This document shows positions 10,949 to 21,899 of a stretch of DNA of 64,000 nucleotides, in pieces (within the stretch, counting starts at the first letter, position 1; each line of letters opens with the position of its first letter). The position numbers and the translations under genes were made by a program. Location of the stretch: positions 3,909,140-3,973,139 of the forward strand of contig NC_091188.1 of the NCBI RefSeq assembly GCF_040958095.1. Direction: 5' to 3'. This stretch comes from Procambarus clarkii (taxonomy: Eukaryota; Arthropoda; Malacostraca; Decapoda; Cambaridae). The notes below the pieces were generated by a model. The model saw nothing but the letters and a program-made list of their open reading frames with translations. It did not search any database and was not told where the DNA came from.

Positions 10949-11173
10949 AATCGAGATGCTTCTGGACGACATTCATTAGTCAGAAGACACCAAAACGTCA
11001 TCACCACTGACACACTTGAGGCTGAACTACTAACAGATGCGAAGAAAAAACGAGGAACATACTCATCAACAATCTTAACCCCACGACTCAAGGAAGCAGC
11101 ACAACTTAAAAATTTAGAAGGTGTAACAATAAGAAAAAATAAGAAAAGCCGACAAGACAGCAGCATACGTTGA
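10949..11173 (+). CDS. Unrecognised ORF fragment at the start of unit copy 1
   Basis: 75 codons open from just after a stop. It reads NRDASGRHSLVRRHQNVITT and continues with DAKKKRGTYSSTILTPRL and NLEGVTIRKNKKSRQDSSI. It has no Met start and the composition is protein-like. The duplication breakpoint (10978) falls inside it. In copy 2 (from 16871) a 13-base deletion shifts the end to TAAYVDPYSRIY and stop. Function unknown; it could be an exon or a retroelement remnant. Confidence 0.3.
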   Translation, partial: NRDASGRHSLVRRHQNVITTDTLEAELLTDAKKKRGTYSSTILTPRLKEAAQLKNLEGVTIRKNKKSRQDSSIR

Positions 11174-11784
11174 TCCCTACTCAAGAATATATTAATAAAA
11201 TTAGCGACATCCTCAGTGATTACACTAAATTGCTCAGATAACTCAATACATACCTTCGGCATCTTACCCAAATTGCTCGTTAGTGACAAGTAACGATGAG
11301 TAAAGACAGTGGAAGTAATATGGCGTTGGAGTTGACGTCGACACGTCTTTCTCGCCTGGCGTCTCCTGACCAACTGATGATATCCGTTGTCTAAGTTCGT
11401 TATTTAAAAGTTGTATGATAGAGAATTTGTATATTATACAAATATATTCGTGCAAATTCTTACTTATTTTTATTAATCATTATATTGTAATGATATGTTG
11501 GTTTAAAATAAGTTTCCACTAAAACTTTATAGAATAGGCTATTACATTAATTAGTTATTAATTCAAATTCAAATACTTTATTCCTATTATTATATACATT
11601 TATTGTTGGGTTAGTTTCCACAGATTTACCTAAGAGAAAGTCATAATAATGTAATATATGTTAGTTTAGTTCAACCCGTCTTACAAATTACGTCGCATTT
11701 CTTCGTATACGCTATAGCCAAAATAGGCAGTAATTTGAAAATGAAAACTAATTAAAAATAAATAGTAGTGACGGTACGTGCGGC

Positions 11785-12012
11785 ATGATCTCCCACACTA
11801 ATGTCCAGGTTATTAGATCTTTCAGACCAGTTGGGATGAGGTACCATTCTCGTTCAGCTTCTGTTGAGACGCTGGAATCCGTTGCCCAGTACGTAGTTGC
11901 TGGGACATCTGTCTCCTTATGTCAGAAGCGTAAGCCTGGCTCCTCTCCTTCCTCCTCCCCGGTGGGTAAAAAGGAAGCTTTGCAATTACTTTACTCACTC
12001 TCGTATTCTTGA
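11785..12012 (+). CDS. Unrecognised 75-codon ORF, unit copy 1
   Basis: Reads MISHTNVQVIRSFRPVGMRY, then SASVETLESVAQYVVAGTS and a Ser/Pro-rich basic stretch ending YSLSYS. No family is recognised. The copy at 17659 differs at two residues (Lys to Glu, Gly to Ser), too few to test selection. It may be chance or a remnant. Confidence 0.25.
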   Translation: MISHTNVQVIRSFRPVGMRYHSRSASVETLESVAQYVVAGTSVSLCQKRKPGSSPSSSPVGKKEALQLLYSLSYS

Positions 12013-12548
12013 AGATATCCTCACAGTGTACCCAAAATTTCCCAGTGCAGGCTAATGAACATATGGCCCTGTATGACTAACCATCCTGCGAGATGGGGAC
12101 TTTTAGTATCACTGCTGCCATATTTACTCTTATACTCATGATATCCTCATAACGAACCCAGAGTTTGTCAGTGCAGACTACTTATCACGTGCCTCTGTAT
12201 GACTAACCATCTTGTGCGACGGGGATTTTTTAATTAACATCACGTAGCTAGCTTTTTGACACTGTACTTCCCTTCATATAGTCTAGGGCAGCTGCACAAA
12301 TGCAGATGTACTTAATGCATTAATAAAAAAGAGCGGACTTTGCTCTAACTTTTATAAGATTATATGAGTATTGAAATAATTTAGTCTTAAACGGATGTAC
12401 TAGAATAAAACTCTGGGAAAAAAGGGTTCATACGGTGTCTATTTTCCGGGACCAAAAAAAAGGGGGCTGCTAAGGCGTCTATTTTCCGTGACCAAAATAA
12501 AAAGTTCCGCTGAGGCTTCTATTTTCCGTGACCAAAATAAAAAGTTTC

Positions 12549-14398
12549 TACTACTGTCAACAACAGGACACGTAGCGTCGCTACCACTCCCGTTGTCAAC
12601 TACAGGACACGTAGCGTCGCTACCACTCCCGTTGTCAACAACAGGACACGTAGCTTCACTACCACTCCCGTTGTCAACAACAGGACACGTAGCGTCACTA
12701 CCACTCCAGTTGTCAACAACAGGACACGTAGCTTCACTACCACTCCCGTTGTCAACAACAGGACACGTAGCTTCACTACCACTCCAGTTGTCAACAACAG
12801 GACACGTAGCTTCACTACCACTCCCGTTGTCAACAACAGGACACGTAGCGCCACTACCACTCCAGTTGTCAACAACAGGACACGTAGCGTCGCTACCACT
12901 CCCGTTGTCAACAACAGGACACATAGCTTCACTACCACTCCCGTTGTCAACAACAGGATATGTATCGTCACTACCACTCCCGTTGTCAACAACAGTACAT
13001 GTATCGTCACTACCACTCCCGTTGTCAACAACAGGACACGTAACTTCACTACCACTCCCGTTGTCAACAACAGGACACGTAGCCTCCCTACCACTCCCGT
13101 TGTCAACAACAGGACACGTAACTTCAATACCGCTCCCGTTGTCAACAACAGGACATGTATCGTCACTACCACTCCCGTTGTCAACAACAGTACATGTATC
13201 GTCACTACCACTCCCGTTGTCAACAACAGTACATGTATCGTCACTACCACTCCCGTTGTAAACAACAGGGCACGTAGCGTCACTACCACTCCCGTTGTCA
13301 ACAACAGGACACGTAGCGTCACTACCAGTCCCGTTGTCAACAACAGGACACGTATCATCACTACCACTCCCGTTGTCAACAACAGGGCACGTAACTTCAC
13401 ACTACCACTCCCGTTGTCAACAACAGGGCACGTAACTTCACTATCGCTCCCGTTGTCAACAACAGGGCACGTAACTTCACTACCACTCCCGTTGTCAACA
13501 ACAGGACACGCAGCGTCACTACCACTCCCGTTGTCAACAACAGGGCACGTAACTTCACCACCACTCCCGTTGTCAACAACAGGGCACGTAACTTCACTAC
13601 CACTCCCGTTGTCAACAACAGGGCACGTAACTTCACTACCGCTCCCGTTGTCAACAACAGGGCACGTAACTTCACTACCACTCCCGTTGTCAACAACAGG
13701 GCACGTAACTTCACTACCGCTCACTTCGTCAACAACGGACACGTAGCGTCACTATCACTCCCGTTGTCAACAACAGGACACGCAGCGTCACTACCACTCC
13801 CGTTGTCAACAACAGGGCACGTAACTTCACTACCGCTCACTTCGTCAACAACGGACACGTAGCGTCACTATCACTCCCGTTGTCAACAACAGGACACGTA
13901 GCTTCACTACCACTCCCGTTGTCAACAACAGGGCATGTAACTTCACTACCGCTCCCGTTGTCAACAACAGGGCACGTAACTTCACTACAACTCCCGTTGT
14001 CAACAACAGGACACGCAGCGTCACTACCACTCCCGTTGTCAACAACAGGGCACGTAACTTCACTACCGCTCCCTTTGTCAACAACAGGACACGTAGCGTC
14101 ACTATCACTCCCGTTGTCAACAACAGGACACGTAGCTTCACTACCACTCCCGTTGTTAACAACAGGACACGTAGCATCACTACCGCTCCCGTTGTTAACA
14201 ACAGGACACGTAGCGTCATTACCACTCCCGTTGTCAACAACAGGACACGGAGCTTCACTACCGCTCCTGTTGTTAACAACAGGACGTAGCATCACTACCG
14301 CTCCCGTTGTCAACAACAGGTCACATAGCTTTACTACCACTCTTGTTGTTAACAACAGGATATGTAGCGTCACTACCACTCCCGTTGTCAACAACAGG
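12549..14398 (+). repeat. 39-bp minisatellite array, copy 1 (about 47 units)
   Basis: The unit is 39 bp, exactly 13 codons, and on the plus strand reads STTGHVASLPLPL. The same bases on the minus strand read CPVVDNGSGSDAT or LLLTTGVVVTLRV, so several frames are open over hundreds of bases. Shared defects break the plus frame: TCA to TAA near 13259 and a 2-base insertion near 13396. Copy 1 alone has a three-unit higher-order repeat (CTCACTTCGTC variant at 13720 and 13836) with a 1-base deletion. Confidence 0.95.
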
Positions 14399-14675
14399 GA
14401 GTGCTATACTGTATAATCGTGGTGGCTTGGCGCTTTCTCTTGATTGTCCCCCTCCCTTCCCGTTGACAATAACCATGAATCCTCACCATGACGTTCTACT
14501 CCAGCTCCTGGTCCGCTCTTTCTGTTATAAAGAAACTCAAAACATAAATTACCAAAAGGCACCAACCAAGCCTAGAGGATCACCACTACTATGCGGCCCA
14601 GGTCCACCTAGTGACACTCTCCTGGCCGACTTTACTGGCAGTTATATGAATTACAACACTATTAATTATTTCTAA
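13880..14675 (+). CDS. Repeat-protein ORF with unique C-terminal tail, copy 1 (broken)
   Basis: After the array the plus strand continues with a unique region: ILYNRGGLALSLDCPPPFPL, MNPHHDVLLQLLVRSFCYKE, QKAPTKPRGSPLLCGPGPPS and GSYMNYNTINYF, stop at 14673-14675. Frame changes inside the array break copy 1 into two overlapping frames (13880-14416 and 14307-14675). The tail lies 120 bp upstream of the retropepsin ORF on the same strand, an arrangement like gag before pro. No Gag motif or zinc knuckle is seen, so this is only a suggestion. Confidence 0.4.
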
Positions 14676-14795
14676 CTAAACACTATTGCAGCCTAACTAA
14701 ACACTATTACCGCCTAACTAAATAAATTGTATCACGGATATAAGCATCAGGTAAGGTTTTCTAACGACAATTATGTATAAAACCTACAAGGAACA

Positions 14796-15647
14796 ATGGG
14801 GCATAAGGAACGAGCATCAAGCGAGGTGTCCGTCCCTCTTTACCGGGTCGGCGGTCACTTGCTCGTATCTGTACGGTTAGAAGGCCAACGAGTTTATTTC
14901 GTGGTGGACAGCGGCTCACGCGACACCCTCGTCACGGTTCCCTTTATGTAGGAACATGGCTTGGAGGCCGTAATGGGCAAGGATTTTAAGCGTTTAGATA
15001 AAATGGAGTCCATAGACATAAATGATAACGAGTGGAAGTCAATGGACTTCTCAAACTTCTACACGGGGGTCCTGAAAGCTAAACCTTATTTCCGGAAAGC
15101 ACATTTATCCCTGGATGCAGAGATCTATGTTGCTGATTTACCTGTACATTATGCCTTACTGGGCATGGATATTTTAGTTGCACATAACTGCTCAATAATT
15201 AATGACCTGACAAATCCCCGACTAATAATACGGCCAGTGAAGAAGCACAAGCTGGAGGATAACACGAAGTACTTTGTCACAAACTACGATACCATCAGAC
15301 TCAAAACCAAAATCAACGGCAAGAGATCTACGGCTTTTCTGGACACTGGCTCGCCCATAACAAGCATCAGCAGACGTCGTGCCAGAAAACTAGGCCTTAA
15401 AATTGAATCGTGTGCAATGAAAAAAGTGGAAAATGTACACGGAAAAATATTAAGAACAAAACACGTTATTCGGAACGCAGAAATAAAATTCCAAGGTCTT
15501 ACATTCCACACAGATGTGTACATCCTGCAGTCTTATGACGAGGATTACATAATCGGAGACGATATCCTCCAATACACCAATATAACTTTCACAGCAGAAA
15601 AAGTTCTCTTGGAGCGCAATAGCAACCCCTATCCTCACCAGGGATGA
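14796..15647 (+). CDS. Double retropepsin-like aspartic protease gene with in-frame TAG, copy 1
   Basis: From ATG 14796 the frame gives 51 codons including FVVDSGS (D-S-G at residues 38-40), then TAG at 14949-14951. The same frame then stays open to TGA at 15645-15647. The second part holds YALLGMDILV, the usual flap-to-'ILGxD' partner of the first D-S-G, and then a second complete set: STAFLDTGSPIT (D-T-G) and DYIIGDDILQ. Two retropepsin-like domains therefore lie in tandem. Retropepsins normally act as homodimers to process Gag-Pol; a tandem pair could act as a single-chain protease (inference). No reverse transcriptase or integrase is in the unit. The TAG is also present in copy 2. Confidence 0.6.
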
Positions 15648-16156
15648 AGCTCTATCCGGTGTTAGGCCGATCACCGGATGCATTGATAGACCTGTAACCG
15701 AAAGCAGAAAAAGTCCATTCCGAACAGAAAAAACACACAGGCCATCGACTTGAGCAACATAAACAGTGATGAAGTTAGACCTAAAAGTCACTAAGTGAAT
15801 GGTAAAGTTGTTCACCAGAGTAATGAGAGGATCTTGTAAACACCTCCACAGACCTGTGTCGCGTGTTTGAAACACTCCTCAATATGCCCCAAGGTCCTTC
15901 CCGGCATGGCGCCTTCTTTTAATAATTATTTACTTGTGTTTCCATATAATAGTGTATTTTCTGTATTTTTCTGTAAAACGAAATATTTCTGTATAATAAA
16001 CTATAGAATTATAATTATAATAATATAATAAAGAACTATATAATCATCCTGGCTTAGTGCTTTCTCCCTTATAATTCCTGTTTCTGTATCACTTGTATAT
16101 TATAATATTATTATAATAAAGAATTGACCAAAAGCTGAAGTACACCTTCGGGATTG

Positions 16157-16340
16157 TTGACAACGGGAGTGGTAGTGACGTTACATGTCCTGTTGTTGAC
16201 AACGGGAGTGGTAGTGACGTTACATGTCCCGTTGTTGACAACGGGAGCGTTTTTTTTATTTTTATTTTATTTTTATTTTTTTTTTATGTCCTGTTGTTGA
16301 CACCGGGAGTGGTAGTGACGCTACGTGTCCTGTTGTTGAT
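16157..16340 (-). repeat. Inverted short piece of the 39-bp minisatellite, copy 1
   Basis: GTTGACAACGGGAGTGGTAGTGAC units, the complement of the main array, occur about four times, interrupted by a T-rich stretch at 16250-16286 (TTTTATTTTATTTT). With the main array they flank the protease gene as inverted repeats. Confidence 0.85.
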
Positions 16341-16344
16341 TCAA

Positions 16345-16735
16345 GGTCAGGTCACTAGTCAATTACCATGCCCTGCACCTTATTTGTCTCCCTAGCAATA
16401 GGCTGAAAGCTTTATAGAAAATCCAAAATGAAGCCAAATGAGGATAATTTTTAGAGCCCCCAGATGCACAAGAATCATCAACACGAGGGAGGAGCTGAAA
16501 CTCCCAACCATATGTGAAAGAATTGAACAGCTCAGTACTTCCAAGGTGATAAAAGATCCAACATCACCCTTACTACTTAAAGATAAACTGACTAGTGCTG
16601 TATGTAGTGGATAAAGTGTTGCCAATGCATAAGCAGGTAACCTATATGCTAACTGATTGAGTAGAAATGTTGCCAATCTCATTAAACTAAATATTGCTAT
16701 TGTATGCAATGTGCTAGAAATGATATTCCACTATA
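16345..16735 (+). pseudogene. LINE ORF2 thumb-region fragment, copy 1
   Basis: With frame breaks the plus strand reads RSLVNYHALHLI, PSNRLKAL, KIQNEA, ICERIEQLS and SPLLLKDKLTSAVC. It matches the intact order of the minus-strand LINE at 23800-24740 (RSLVNCRVLHLIIPSNRLKA). The ORFs called on the opposite strand here are shadows. Confidence 0.65.
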
Positions 16736-17658
16736 TCTGTACCCTGAAATACAAGTGTCTTACACCACCATCAGCAAAAAAAGCAATTGATTGATGGAAA
16801 GTCATTCAATCTTTCTAGGGTGAACAGTGATGTAAAGTGTTGACCAGACTACACACTAGAAGGTGAAGTCAGAAGACACCAAAACGTCATCACCACTGAC
16901 ACACTTGAGGCTGAACTACTAACAGATGCGAAGAAAAAACGAGGAACATACTCATCAACAATCTTAACCCCACGACTCAAGGAAGCAGCACAACTTAAAA
17001 ATTTGGAAGGTGTAACAATAAGAAAAATTAAGACAGCAGCATACGTTGATCCCTACTCAAGAATATATTAATAAAATTAGCGACATCCTCAGTGATTACA
17101 CTAAATTGCTCAGATAACTCAATACATACCTTCGGCATTTTATCCAAGTTGCTCGTTAGTGACAAGTAACGATGAGTAAAGACAGTGGAAGTAATATGGC
17201 GTTGGAGTTGACGTCGACACGTCTTTCTCGCCTGGCGTCTTCTGACCAACTGATGATATCCGTTGTCTAAGTTCGTTATTTAAAAGTTGTATGATAGAGA
17301 ATTTGTATATTATACAAATATATTCGTGCAAATTCTTACTTATTTTTATTAATCATTATATTGTAATGATATGTTGGTTTAAAATAAGTTTCCACTAAAA
17401 CTTTATAGAATAGGCTATTACATTAATTAGTTATTAATTCAAATTCAAATACTTTATTCCTATTATTATATACATTTATTGTTGGGTTAGTTTCCACAGA
17501 TTTACCTAAGAGAAAGTCATAATAATGTAATATGTTAGTTTAGTTCAACCCGTCTTACAAATTACGTCGCATTTCTTCGTATACGCTATGGCCAAAAAAG
17601 GCAGTAATTTGAAAATGAAAACTAATTAAAAATAAATAGTAGTGACGGTACGTGCGGC

Positions 17659-17886
17659 ATGATCTCCCACACTAATGTCCAGGTTATTAGATCTTTCAGA
17701 CCAGTTGGGATGAGGTACCATTCTCGTTCAGCTTCTGTTGAGACGCTGGAATCCGTTGCCCAGTACGTAGTTGCTGGGACATCTGTCTCCTTATGTCAGG
17801 AGCGTAAGCCTAGTTCCTCTCCTTCCTCCTCCCCGGTGGGTAAAAAGGAAGCTTTGCAATTACTTTACTCACTCTCGTATTCTTGA
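17659..17886 (+). CDS. Unrecognised 75-codon ORF, unit copy 2
   Basis: Duplicate of 11785-12012 with CQERKPSSSPSSS in place of CQKRKPGSSPSSS. Same uncertainty. Confidence 0.25.
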   Translation: MISHTNVQVIRSFRPVGMRYHSRSASVETLESVAQYVVAGTSVSLCQERKPSSSPSSSPVGKKEALQLLYSLSYS

Positions 17887-18426
17887 AGATATCCTCACAG
17901 TGTACCCAAAATTTCCCAGTGCAGGCTAATGAACATATGGCCCTGTATGACTAACCATCCTGCGAGATGGGGACTTTTAGTATCACTGCTGCCATATTTA
18001 CTCTTATACTCATGATATCCTCATAACGAACCCAGAGTTTGTCAGTGCAGACTACTTATCACGTGCCTCTGTATGACTAACCATCTTGTGCGACGGGGAT
18101 TTTTTAATTAACATCACGTAGCTAGCTTTTTGACACTGTACTTCCCTTCATATAGTCTAGGGCAGCTGCACAAATGCAGGTGTACTTAATGCACTAATAA
18201 AAAGGAGCGGACTTTGCTCTAACTTTTATAAGATTATATGAGTATTGAAATAATTTAGTCTTAAACGGATGTAATAGAATAAAACTCTGGGAAAAAAGGG
18301 TTCATACGGTGTCTATTTTCCGGGACCAAAAAAAAGGGGGCTGCTAAGGCGTCTATTTTCCGTGACCAAAATAAAAAGTTCCGATGAGGCTTCTATTTTC
18401 CGTGACCAAAATAAAAAGTTTCTACT

Positions 18427-19888
18427 ACTGTCAACAACAGGACACGTAGCGTCGCTACCACTCCCGTTGTCAACAACAGGACACGTAGCTTCACTATCAC
18501 TCCCGTTGTCAACAACAGGACACGTAGCGTCATTACCACTCCAGTTGTCAACAACAGGACACGTAGCTTCACTACCACTCCCGTTGTCAACAACAGGACA
18601 CGTAGCTTCACTACCACTCCAGTTGTCAACAACAGGACACGTAGCTTCACTACCACTCCCGTTGTCAACAACAGGACACGTAGCGCCACTACCACTCCAG
18701 TTGTCAACAACAGGACACGTAGCGTCGCTACCACTCCCGTTGTCAACAACAGGACACATAGCTTCACTACCACTCCCGTTGTCAACAACAGGACATGTAT
18801 CGTCACTACCACTCCCGTTGTCAACAACAGTACATGTATCGTCACTACCACTCCCGTTGTCAACAACAGGACACGTAACTTCACTACCACTCCCGTTGTC
18901 AACAACAGGACACGTAGCCTCCCTACCACTCCCGTTGTCAACAACAGGACACGTAACTTCAATACCACTCCCGTTGTCAACAACAGGACATGTATCGTCA
19001 CTACCACTCCCGTTGTCAACAACAGTACATGTATCGTCACTACCACTCCCGTTGTCAACAACAGCACATGTATCGTCACTACCACTCCCGTTGTAAACAA
19101 CAGGGCACGTAGCGTCACTACCACTCCCGTTGTCAACAACAGGACACGTAGCGTCACTACCAGTCCCGTTGTCAACAACAGGACACGTATCATCACTACC
19201 ACTCCCGTTGTCAACAACAGGGCACGTAACTTCACACTACCACTCCCGTTGTCAACAACAGGGCACGTAACTTCACTACCGCTCCCGTTGTCAACAACAG
19301 GGCACGTAACTTCACTACCACTCCCGTTGTCAACAACAGGACACGCAGCGTCACTACCACTCCCGTTGTCAACAACAGGGCACGTAACTTCACTACCACT
19401 CCCGTTGTCAACAACAGGGCACGTAACTTCACTACCACTCCCGTTGTCAACAACAGGGCACGTAACTTCACTACCGCTCCCGTTGTCAACAACAGGGCAC
19501 GTAACTTCACTACCACTCCCGTTGTCAACAACAGGGCACGCAGCGTCACTACCACTCCCGTTGTCAACAACAGGGCACGTAACTTCACTACCGCTCCCTT
19601 TGTCAACAACAGGACACGTAGCGTCACTATCACTCCCGTTGTCAACAACAGGACACGTAGCTTCACTACCACTCCCGTTGTTAACAACAGGACACGTAGC
19701 GTCATTACCACTCCCGTTGTCAACAACAGGACACGGAGCTTCACTACCGCTCCCGTTGTTAACAACAGGACACGTAGCATCACTACCGCTCCCGTTGTCA
19801 ACAACAGGTCACATAGCTTTACTACCACTCTTGTTGTTAACAACAGGATATGTAGCGTCACTACCACTCCCGTTGTCAACAACAGGGA
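18427..19888 (+). repeat. 39-bp minisatellite array, copy 2 (about 37 units)
   Basis: Same unit and unit order as copy 1 but about 390 bp shorter. It lacks the CTCACTTCGTC variant units and keeps the same TAA unit (19093) and the same 2-base insertion (near 19232). The length difference is about ten whole units. Confidence 0.95.
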
Positions 19889-20241
19889 GTGCTATACTGT
19901 ATAATCGTGGTGGCTTGGCGCTTTTTCTTGATTGTCCCCCTCCCTTCCCGTTGACAATAACAGGGAGTGCTATACTGTATAATCGTGGTGGCTTGGCGCT
20001 TTTTCTTGATTGTCCCCCTCCCTTCCCGTTGACAATAACCATGAATCCTCACCATGACGTTCTACTCCAGCTCCTGGTCTGCTCTTTCTGTTATAAAGAA
20101 ACTCAAAACATAAATTACCAAAAGGCACCAACCAAGCCTAGAGGATCACCACTACTATGCGGCCCAGGTCCACCTAGTGACACTCTCCTGGACGACTTTA
20201 CTGGCAGTTATATGAATTACAACACTATTAATTATTTCTAA
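19249..20241 (+). CDS. Repeat-protein ORF with unique C-terminal tail, copy 2 (open 330 codons)
   Basis: Here the last part of the array (13-residue STTGHVTSLPLPL units) runs in frame into the unique tail. A duplicated block of 25 codons (GSAILYNRGGLALFLDCPPP twice) is absent from copy 1. There is no Met near the beginning; upstream continuity to 18362 is lost by the 2-base insertion and the TAA. Function unknown. Repeats rich in Leu/Pro/Ser and lacking charge are unusual for a globular protein. Confidence 0.4.
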   Translation: MSTTGHVTSLPLPLSTTGHVTSLPLPLSTTGHAASLPLPLSTTGHVTSLPLPLSTTGHVTSLPLPLSTTGHVTSLPLPLSTTGHVTSLPLPLSTTGHAASLPLPLSTTGHVTSLPLPLSTTGHVASLSLPLSTTGHVASLPLPLLTTGHVASLPLPLSTTGHGASLPLPLLTTGHVASLPLPLSTTGHIALLPLLLLTTGYVASLPLPLSTTGSAILYNRGGLALFLDCPPPFPLTITGSAILYNRGGLALFLDCPPPFPLTITMNPHHDVLLQLLVCSFCYKETQNINYQKAPTKPRGSPLLCGPGPPSDTLLDDFTGSYMNYNTINYF

Positions 20242-20361
20242 CTAAACACTATTGCAGCCTAACTAAACACTATTACCGCCTAACTAAATAAATTGTATCA
20301 CGGATATAAGCATCAGGTAAGGTTTTCTAACGACAATTATGTATAAAACCTACAAGGAACA

Positions 20362-21213
20362 ATGGGGCATAAGGAACGAGCATCAAGCGAGGTGTCCGTC
20401 CCTCTTTACCGGGTCGGCGGTCACTTGCTCGTATCTGTACGGTTAGAAGGCCAACGAGTTTATTTCGTGGTGGACAGCGGCTCACGCGACACCCTCGTCA
20501 CGGTTCCCTTTATGTAGGAACATGGCTTGGAGGCCGTAATGGGCAAGGATTTTAAGCGTTTAGATAAAATGGAGTCCATAGACATAAATGATAACGAGTG
20601 GAAGTCAATGGACTTCTCAAACTTCTACACGGGGGTCCTGAAAGCTAAACCTTATTTCCGGAAAGCACATTTATCCCTGGATGCAGAGATCTATGTTGCT
20701 GATTTACCTGTACATTATGCCTTACTGGGCATGGATATTTTAGTTGCACATAACTGCTCAATAATTAATGACCTGACAAATCCCCGACTAATAATACGGC
20801 CAGTGAAGAAGCACAAGCTGGAGGATAACACGAAGTACTTTGTCACAAACTACGATACCATCAGACTCAAAACCAAAATCAACGGCAAGAGATCTACGGC
20901 TTTTCTGGACACTGGCTCGCCCATAACAAGCATCAGCAGACGTCGTGCCAGAAAACTAGGCCTTAAAATTGAATCGTGTGCAATGAAAAAAGTGGAAAAT
21001 GTACACGGAAAAATATTAAGAACAAAACACGTTATTCGGAACGCAGAAATAAAATTCCAAGGTCTTACATTCCACACAGATGTGTACATCCTGCAGTCTT
21101 ATGACGAGGATTACATAATCGGAGACGATATCCTCCAATACACCAATATAACTTTCACAGCAGAAAAAGTTCTCTTGGAGCGCAATAGCAACCCTTATCC
21201 TCACCAGGGATGA
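20362..21213 (+). CDS. Double retropepsin-like aspartic protease gene with in-frame TAG, copy 2
   Basis: Same organisation as copy 1, offset by 5566 bp, with TAG at 20515-20517. The 228 codons after the TAG translate identically to copy 1. Both D-S/T-G motifs and both G-x-D motifs are intact. The identity may reflect recent duplication and does not by itself show selection. Confidence 0.6.
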
Positions 21214-21715
21214 AGCTCTATCCGGTGTTAGGCCGATCACCGGATGCATTGATAGACCTGTAACCGAAAGCAGAAAAAGTTCATTCCGAACAGAAAGAAC
21301 ACACAGGCCATCGACTTGAGCAACATAAACAGTGATGAAGTTAGACCTAAAAAGTCACTGAATGGTAAAGTTGTTCACCAGAGTAATGAGAGGATCTTGT
21401 AAACACCTCCACAGACCTGTGTCGCGACTCTGGAACACTCCTCAATATGCCCCAAGGTCCTTCCCGGCATGGCGCCTTCTTTTGATAATTATTTACTTGT
21501 GTTTCCATATAATAAAGTGTATTTTCTGTATTTTTCTGTAAAACGAAATATTTCTGTATAATAAACTATAGAATTATAATTATAATAATATAATAAAGAG
21601 CTATATAATCATCCTGGCTTAGTGCTTTCTCCCTTATAATTCCTGTTTCTGTGTCACTTGTATATTATAATATTATTATAATAAAGAATTGACCAAAAGC
21701 TGAAGTACACCTTCG

Positions 21716-21885
21716 GGATTGTTGACAACGGGAGTGGTAGTGACGTTACATGTCCTGTTGTTGACAACGGGAGTGGTAGTGACGTTACATGTCCTGTTGT
21801 TGACAACGGGAGCGTTTTTTTTTTTTTTTTTTTTTGGTCCTGTTGTTGACACCGGGAGTGGTAGTGACGCTACGTGTCCTGTTGT
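21716..21885 (-). repeat. Inverted short piece of the 39-bp minisatellite, copy 2
   Basis: Same as 16157-16340, but the interrupting insert is a pure T-run of about 23 bases at 21814-21836. Confidence 0.85.
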
Positions 21886-21899
21886 TGATTCAAGGTCAG

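Larger units (their letters stand above)
10978..16866. repeat. Copy 1 of a 5.9-kb tandem duplication
   Basis: The order and sequence of 10978-16866 recur from 16867 to about 22680 with very few substitutions. Landmarks are the 75-codon ORF (11785 and 17659), the minisatellite, and the retropepsin ORF (14961 and 20527). The junction at 16867 joins a dispersed repeat (...GGTGAAG) to TCAGAAGACACC, with AG shared at the breakpoint. Confidence 0.95.

Noticed and set aside
10909-11373. 154-codon minus-strand ORF (and 17028-17249)
   Set aside because: The copy 2 version is truncated by the 13-base deletion, and the plus strand over the same bases has a more protein-like frame. No family recognised on either strand.
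12488-13261. CRISPR array
   Set aside because: The 39-bp units are contiguous without unique spacers, vary by point changes, and lie in a eukaryotic genome.
12600-13742. 380-codon minus-strand ORF over the 39-bp array as a protein gene
   Set aside because: All frames lacking a stop in the 39-bp unit stay open by repetition. The minus frames have no unique flanking domain, unlike the plus frame tail.
16392-16709. 105-codon minus-strand hydrophobic ORF (and 21941-22255, 24326-24619)
   Set aside because: The opposite strand encodes recognisable LINE RT thumb motifs; this is a shadow.
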